From Harmonia axyridis (Eukaryota; Arthropoda; Insecta; Coleoptera; Coccinellidae), in contig NC_059506.1 in the NCBI RefSeq assembly GCF_914767665.1, forward strand, positions 806,001 through 870,000: 64,000 nt of DNA. The letters are read 5' to 3'. Below, one piece after another: positions 58,601 to 64,000 of the stretch. Within the stretch, counting starts at the first letter, position 1. Every line of letters begins with the position of its first letter. The position numbers and the translations under genes were made by a program. Under the pieces are notes generated by a model. The model was not told the origin of the DNA and did no database searches. It was given only the letters and a program-made list of their open reading frames with translations.

Positions 58601-61600
58601 TCAATATGAAAATTAATTAAATTAATTAATTCTTTTCTCTGGTTCATCTTCTTGATAGTTTGGGGGTCTAGTAATTTTCTGAATTTGTACCGTTTTCTCA
58701 ACGGAATGTTCTTCATAATATCGCTTATAATATAAAAATTGAACTCTCCTCCCGAGAAGATAGAGAAAAATTTATGACCATCTTCATTTTCGTAAAATAT
58801 TCTCAGCCCAAGCGTTAAGATTGTTTTAAGTCTAGAGCCGTAATGTTTGTACTCTTTCTCGTTGAATTTAGCAATGATTGTCCTCAGCTTTGGGTTCGTA
58901 CAAAGTTTAGATATTTGTATTTCATTCAAAAAGAAGAATCTTATAAAAGAATACTCTGGTTCAGTTTCGAATTTTTCTATTTTGCGGGACTTCAGACGCT
59001 TTAACTCCTTTCTACAATCTATTTCGAGTTGTATATCTTGGTTCATGAAACTAATGGGATTGTAACCTAGATTAAATTTTCCACTGACATCTACAATAAT
59101 CAAATTTTTCAGAATCTTCTGTCTTCTAGGAGTAATTTCACACTGCAGTAAGATTTCATCCAAATATGTTAAGTTTCTATTATTGATTATTCTTATGTCA
59201 GCCCCGGAATTCCAGAATAAATCGAAAAACTGGTTGTAGTCCTCACAATAGTCCCCTAAAGTGTGCAGAACAGTGTCACCATAGTCATTTTGAACATTCA
59301 CATCACTTCCTCTTTGGATTAGTAACTTCGCAAACTCCAGTGCATGAGGTTTTTGTTGATTCATAGCAATAATATGTAAAGGAGTCCTTCCAAGGTTATC
59401 AGGTGCATTGGGATCACATCCGGCATCTAAGAAAATTTCAAGCATTTTCACATTTATCTTGCGTTCTTGGTAACATACAACATGAAGTAGAGTTTTGCCT
59501 TTAAAATCCTTCGCTCTGAAGTTTGCGCCGAGCTCAAGAAGAAATCTCACTTGTCTAATTCGGTTGTTTTTGGTAGCGAGGAATAAAGGAGTTTCCGCAT
59601 GTATGTTTCTTGAGTCCAAATCAGTATAGTATTGTAGAATGTATTTTGTGATATCCACACGTGGCAATGAAGCTGCGATGTGCAATGGTGTGTTGTTCAG
59701 GTAAAATGATCGTTCATGATGGTAAGAACTAAGTTTTACAGCGTACTGCACAACATTTAAGTTCTGATAAGCAACAGCTGCTAGAACTGAAGTTGTGTGA
59801 AATAAGAAGAACAGCCGATGAAGATCATCGCACGGATTTTTATCAGTATCGTCCACATATCTCATAAACTGTACAAATATTTTGAATAACTTTTCATCTG
59901 AAATTAAAGAGAAAAAAAATTAAAAAATAATAATATGAATATTTTTAATAATAATTCGGAATCAAAATATCGGGAAATAGGACCGAAATAAATGAAACTA
60001 TGGCTTTATGACAATCGTGGCGACGTTTCGCTGAGTGTCCCTGCATCCTCAGGCCTACAAATTAATTCGAAACATAGTTACACGTTCATCCATAATAATT
60101 CTTACCAAATTTTTGGGCCTGAGGAAGCAGAGGACACTCTGCGAAACGTCGCCACGGTTGTCATAAAGCCATAGTTTCATTTATTTTGGTCCTATTTCCC
60201 GATATTTTGATTCCGAATAGTTGATTATGCAGGACGCTAGTTATATCAGTTATTTTTAATAATAATAATATAAATATACTATGATCTGAAATCTGGAAAC
60301 ATTTAAAATATTACTAGCCTTCCTAGAATTTGCGTACTATGCCTAAAATAATTAAAAGATCAACAAAAATTCAATTTAAGGTAAGAACGATATAAATGGG
60401 GCTATGTTCAAGCGTGCAGTAATCTAGTCATTAATATTTCTGTCGGGCGTCGGCAAGTTCAAAGGTGCCGCATTCAGATTTTAAATATTACGGTCGCGCG
60501 TCGACATGTGTGCTTAATCTTGTTTTCATGAGTTGTTTGCATTTCTTTCACAAACGGTACCATCTATTCTTGTATGAAGTGTGGTTTCTTTTCCTTTGAT
60601 ATAATTTTATAACTATCGGTTTTTTAGATCTTCTAGAGTTATCTCTTTATATGTAGGTATATGGAATGTATATTCCATTATTGTTATTATTATTATTATT
60701 AAGGAATCGCTCCCTGATTTTTTTCGCAAATATTCAGAATATTCACATACCCCCCGAATAATATTGTGTACCTTTTATTTTAAAACCTCAACGAAAGGAT
60801 ATGACTTGAATTATGAACAAAAAAAATGGATGAAAAAAAATATTCTAAAATGGGGGGCGCTGTCTAATATTTTGCCACAGGCGAAATAGTACCTAGATAC
60901 GGCTCTGATGAAAGTATAACATGAATATAATATATTTACAAAACGCTGAACTCAAACAAGACACTATGACTTATTATTTAATTCCACTTGATAGAATGAA
61001 AAAACTGAAACTTGATAAATTGATGAGAATAAGAATGAAATTCTAATTTATCAAATATTCACTTGTCTGCGAGAAGGTGACAATTTTTATCAAAAACGAT
61101 TTCTTGTTTTACCGAAAACCCAACAGGTTTTAATTGAACTTCTGTCGAACAAGTCCTTGCAAGATTCATTGCAAATGTGTCTTATAGGAAATTCACTTTA
61201 GGAATGAAATTACGTCACGTCTAGTGATATTCAATTACCGAGCAAAAACTTGAAACGTTCACCCATCTGAGATTACTTAATTGTTCTACTGTTCACTACG
61301 TTGCCGATGTGTCATTTTGTTAGTAATTCAAATAATTCATTCAAAATTAGTTCGGTTTGATAATTTGAATAATATAACATTACGCAAAACAAAGCAAGGT
61401 TCGAAATCGAACTTTAAATTAAAAAATTTAAAGCGTTGGAATACTTCGACAACAAATTCTTGATATTGCTTTCATTTTGAAACTTGTGAAAATCCAACGT
61501 TTTATGACATCATTTCATTGCTAAGATGAATAATAATAGACTTATAGTAACTAGACCTATATCCATTTTACACCGTTCTGATAAGTGAGAATAATAACCC

Positions 61601-62675
61601 ATATTTGTTTGAAGCTTTTGATACAAAAAAGAGGCAATAGAGCTGAAATGAAGTAAATTGTTAAGAAAACAGTTATGGATCCAATGATTAGTTATTTGGG
61701 AAAATTAACGAAAAAAATGATTGTGCTAATCAAAGCAAATTTCAAAGGTGAATTCAATGAAATCAAATCAAATTAAGAAGAAAGTGAGCCTAAATTGGAA
61801 TGAACAATAAGAAAACTTATGTTTTATTGTTGGTATTTCTGAAACATGAAATTTGGAACCGAAAGAAAATATGATCACGATATGTAACGATCATGATATG
61901 AAGTTATGAATAAAAATAATATTTCACTTTATACTTGATATAATAACGAACGCCACAGTTACGTATAAACAAGAAACTGAACGCAGACGAGTACAACTAC
62001 GTTGACAGATAAATGACATAACAATTACATTTTGACAGTCACGACAGATCACACATGATAAATATGACTGATGATTTCTGATTAAGATAATGTTCTTTTA
62101 CTAATAGCAAATAGATAGATATGTTAATTTTGCCTAAGGAAGTGTATTTTTAAGATGGTAAATGCTGCTTATTTTCAAATAATGTTGTTACTTTGTTTTA
62201 TATATAAAATTGGAATTAGATTCATCTGTTCTTGTCACTTAGAAATAATGCTTTGTAGTAAAAAATATTGATGATATACCTAAAGCACGTTTGCGATTGT
62301 AGCTATTTATACGTAAAAATATTCTTTGATATAAGAAAAAATAATGAACAATATCAACAATAAAAAAAATAGTAATTAAGTAATTAGCTTACCTTTAGAT
62401 TTAATTACTAAGTCGAGTAATTTGTAGCGATTATCACCCTTTCGTATATATCTGGGATCTGCCCCTTTAGACAAAAGATATTGTATAATTTCGTAGTCTC
62501 TATCGGTAAAATCTTTTTTTGTTCTTTTATGCACTAATCTTCTCGAATAGTAATCAATATATTTGATATTTTTGGATCTATGTTCAAAATAATTTATAAC
62601 ATCGTGAGCGGATCCAGAATGTACAATGAAGTCGTAAATTGGACAGGGACACTTAGTATTACTAAACTTCACCAT
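58573..62675 (-). CDS. Ankyrin-repeat protein, tandem copy 2
   Basis: Exons 62675-62393 and 59897-58573 (phase 1 junction, GT-AG, 2.5-kb intron) give 535 residues. The layout is that of copy 1: unique N-terminus (1-94, starting MVKFSNTKCPCPIYDF), ankyrin repeats over about residues 128-333 (NTPLHIAASLPRVDITKYIL, ETPLFLATKNNRIRQVRFLL, KTLLHVVCYQ, GRTPLHIIAM, GDTVLHTLGD), and the same unrecognised C-terminal region. Most residues match copy 1; the segment after YVDD (about 111-127) differs most. The last residues (HIEMLGSCKEK) are read from the inserted LINE 3' end, so the native tail (about 20 residues in copy 1) is lost. The frame is otherwise intact, which argues for continued function. The TATA and initiator are conserved. 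Confidence 0.87.
59954..60218. mobile_element. Palindromic element with two hammerhead-like motifs
   Basis: Ends ATTCGGAATCAAAATATCGG and inverted copy; arms about 110-115 bases, loop about 40. Each arm has GGCCTGAGGA, a stem-loop and GAAACGTCGCCAC (60119-60150 plus, 60019-60051 minus). In the intron of ankyrin gene 2; absent from block 1. The 60-residue open frame inside is a by-product. Confidence 0.85.
60678..60704. repeat. (ATT)n microsatellite
   Basis: ATT/TTA triplet run in the intron of ankyrin gene 2, next to the terminal fragment of element N1. Confidence 0.8.
60800..60909 (-). repeat. Terminal fragment of element N1 (copy 3)
   Basis: The minus-strand reading starts AGAGCCGTATCTAGGTACTA and continues with TTAGACAGCGCCCCCCATTT, then fades into A/T-rich sequence. 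Only one end of the element is present. Confidence 0.8.
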
Positions 62676-62745
62676 TCTTCTGTTGGTTATTCGAAACTCA
62701 AAATGAATATTTCGGAGGTAGTAACAAGTCACACAGAAACTATTC

Positions 62746-62781
62746 AACTGAGGCCTTCCGACTATGGAACAGCTTTATATA
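62746..62781 (-). promoter_or_regulatory. Core promoter of ankyrin gene 2 (TATA + initiator)
   Basis: TATATAAA (62781-62774) and TCAGTT (62751-62746), with predicted start at 62749, 32 bases from the TATA box as in gene 1. The 5' leader to ATG 62675 is about 75 bases. Confidence 0.75.
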
Positions 62782-62881
62782 GTCAAATTCGGGTAGAAAT
62801 TCTAAGAAGAAGCAATAAACATTAATTATTGTTAATGTGTTCAAAAATTACTTTCACTTTGACATTTAGTAATTGTCCTTT

Positions 62882-62912
62882 TTCTAAAGATGACAATATC
62901 ATTGTCGAAACG
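62882..62912 (+). other. Hammerhead-like motif, duplicate of 45619
   Basis: CTAAAGA, stem GACAAT-ATC-ATTGTC, GAAACGTTC. Conserved between the two blocks. Confidence 0.4.
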
Positions 62913-63601
62913 TTCGTTGAACGATGGATTAAAATGTGATTACTGTAAGTTGTGATAAATGAAAATAATAAATCTTAGTGCAAAATTTGAGTTGTTTTCG
63001 AAAGGTCGTTTCCCTCTGCTGCAGAACACGAAATACGAAGCATTTTGAAAAGAATTCATGCACAATATGTCTCAACAAAAGATTAAGACTTCACCCTAGG
63101 GTATACAAAAATAATTCATGCATGCCATTCGAAAAAATGGACTATCTTAATTTTAAAGGCCATTTTTGAAGAATTTCAGTTTATTTTTCGGAGCACCTGT
63201 AGAGTGATCCGTAAATTTGCAAGACTTGAAAAGTTTTCGGGAATTCAATAAAAAAAATCATACAATTATCTCGAACGGTTTCCAATATATGATTTTCAGT
63301 TTAAGTCATTAGAATCATGAAAGGACCCCGCACGTTTAGTATGGGAAATGGCTTTCCGTGAATTTGGCTGAATTTTTGATATGTTGTAGTTCTTGATGAA
63401 CTGATCAGAAAAGTCCTTAGCCACAAAGCTCAAAAATGGACAGTTTACGAAATATTGAGCTTTGAAAATGGATTTTTTGCAATTTTCGTGGTTTTTGCTC
63501 ATCAATCGGGGAGCTCTCATTTCTGGTTTTGATGGAATTTGGATGTTCGACGGCCAGAATCCAACTGAGAAATGATCTTCCTTGGTTATATTAGGCACCG
63601 C

Positions 63602-63947
63602 AATCGATAATTTTTTATACACTGCCCCACATTGGCTATGAAATGAGATACAAAATCCAAGATCTTCCATACATCTTTTCATGCCACAAGATGACGCCAG
63701 AATAATTCACATGACCGAAAAACGGCATATTGTGAGATTTTTTTTGAGAGAGACCATAATAACTGAATCCTCATATATCTGATGTCCAATAATATCAAAA
63801 ATGTTAGCCGAAATGTTCATAACCAGGCATCGCGAGCTGTGAATTATTCTGGCGTCATCTTGTGGCATGAAATGGTGTATGGAAGATCTTGGATTTTGTA
63901 TCTCATTTCATAGCCAATGTGGGGCAGTGTATAAAAAATTATCGATT
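63602..63947. repeat. Inverted repeat, arms about 109 bases
   Basis: Arms 63602-63710 and 63839-63947 are almost perfectly complementary (sharing ATGCCACAAGATGACGCCAG and a stretch with ACACTGCCCCACATTGGC). The loop is about 128 bases. No TA-CAGGGTG end was seen. The open frame over it (63296-63682, minus) has no recognised motif and is not called a gene. Confidence 0.85.
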
Positions 63948-64000
63948 CTCTGAAGAAGTTGCATTCTATCGTTTATTCTTGTCGAGTGAACTTCTGATTT

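Larger units (their letters stand above)
57487..63297. repeat. Segmental duplication block 2 (ankyrin gene 2)
   Basis: Colinear direct copy of 39726-46013. Block-specific changes are a 56-base tandem duplication (57969-58080), a LINE 3' end (58235-58600), a palindrome (59954-60218) and a terminal fragment of element N1 (60800-60909). It lacks N1 copy 2 and the LINE fragment of block 1. Confidence 0.9.

Noticed and set aside
63296..63682. 128-residue minus-strand frame at the right edge
   Set aside because: Overlaps an inverted repeat arm, no motif, no splice or promoter support.
1..64000. CRISPR arrays, tRNA or rRNA genes, LTR retrotransposons, endogenous viral genes
   Set aside because: None seen by reading. 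The tandem repeats lack spacer structure, and no gag-protease-integrase order or paired LTRs were found. A tRNAscan or profile search could still reveal something missed.

Overview
The window reads as euchromatic DNA of an insect. It is AT-rich, has spliced genes with GT-AG introns and long introns, and carries an arthropod-type repeat load: mariner/Tc1/IS630, hAT, Crypton-like, Jockey-like and other non-LTR fragments, and many foldback or MITE-like elements ending in TA-CAGGGTG. A beetle would fit, but the order cannot be fixed from the sequence alone. No bacterial-type operons, CRISPR arrays, tRNA or rRNA genes were seen.

Host genes. (1) METTL14, the non-catalytic partner of the m6A RNA methyltransferase, lies on the minus strand at 10171-17069. 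It is complete: five coding exons join in frame into 392 residues. (2) The 5' part of Bicaudal C (BicC, a KH-domain RNA-binding translational regulator) lies on the plus strand. Coding exons at 22698-22923, 28732-28775, 30561-30710 and 38843-39055 join in frame; no further exon was recognised, so the gene probably continues past the right edge. (3, 4) Two tandemly duplicated two-exon ankyrin-repeat genes lie on the minus strand at 40388-45392 and 58573-62675. Each has its own TATA box and initiator. They are probably nested antisense in a very large BicC intron.

Layout. 1-10 kb: repeats (foldback, Tc1-like and IS630-like relics). 10-17 kb: METTL14, whose 5-kb last intron is filled with a transposase relic and a LINE relic. 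17-22.6 kb: repeats between the two divergent genes, including an intact mariner nested in an older element and a hairpin whose loop is inverted between two copies. 22.7-39 kb: BicC exons separated by foldback elements, a THAP-like relic, IS630-like copies and a Crypton-type tyrosine recombinase pseudogene. 39.7-46 kb and 57.5-63.3 kb: the duplicated ankyrin blocks, separated by 11.5 kb of mobile DNA (a Tc1 copy, a hAT inside a LINE ORF1-like sequence, Jockey-like reverse transcriptase pieces and nested foldbacks).

Most notable: the antisense ankyrin pair inside BicC, with a retrotransposon 3' end replacing the C-terminus of the second copy; the loop-inverted hairpins; hammerhead-ribozyme-like core motifs recurring in palindromic elements; the Crypton-like recombinase relic; and a mariner with an uninterrupted reading frame and intact terminal repeats.
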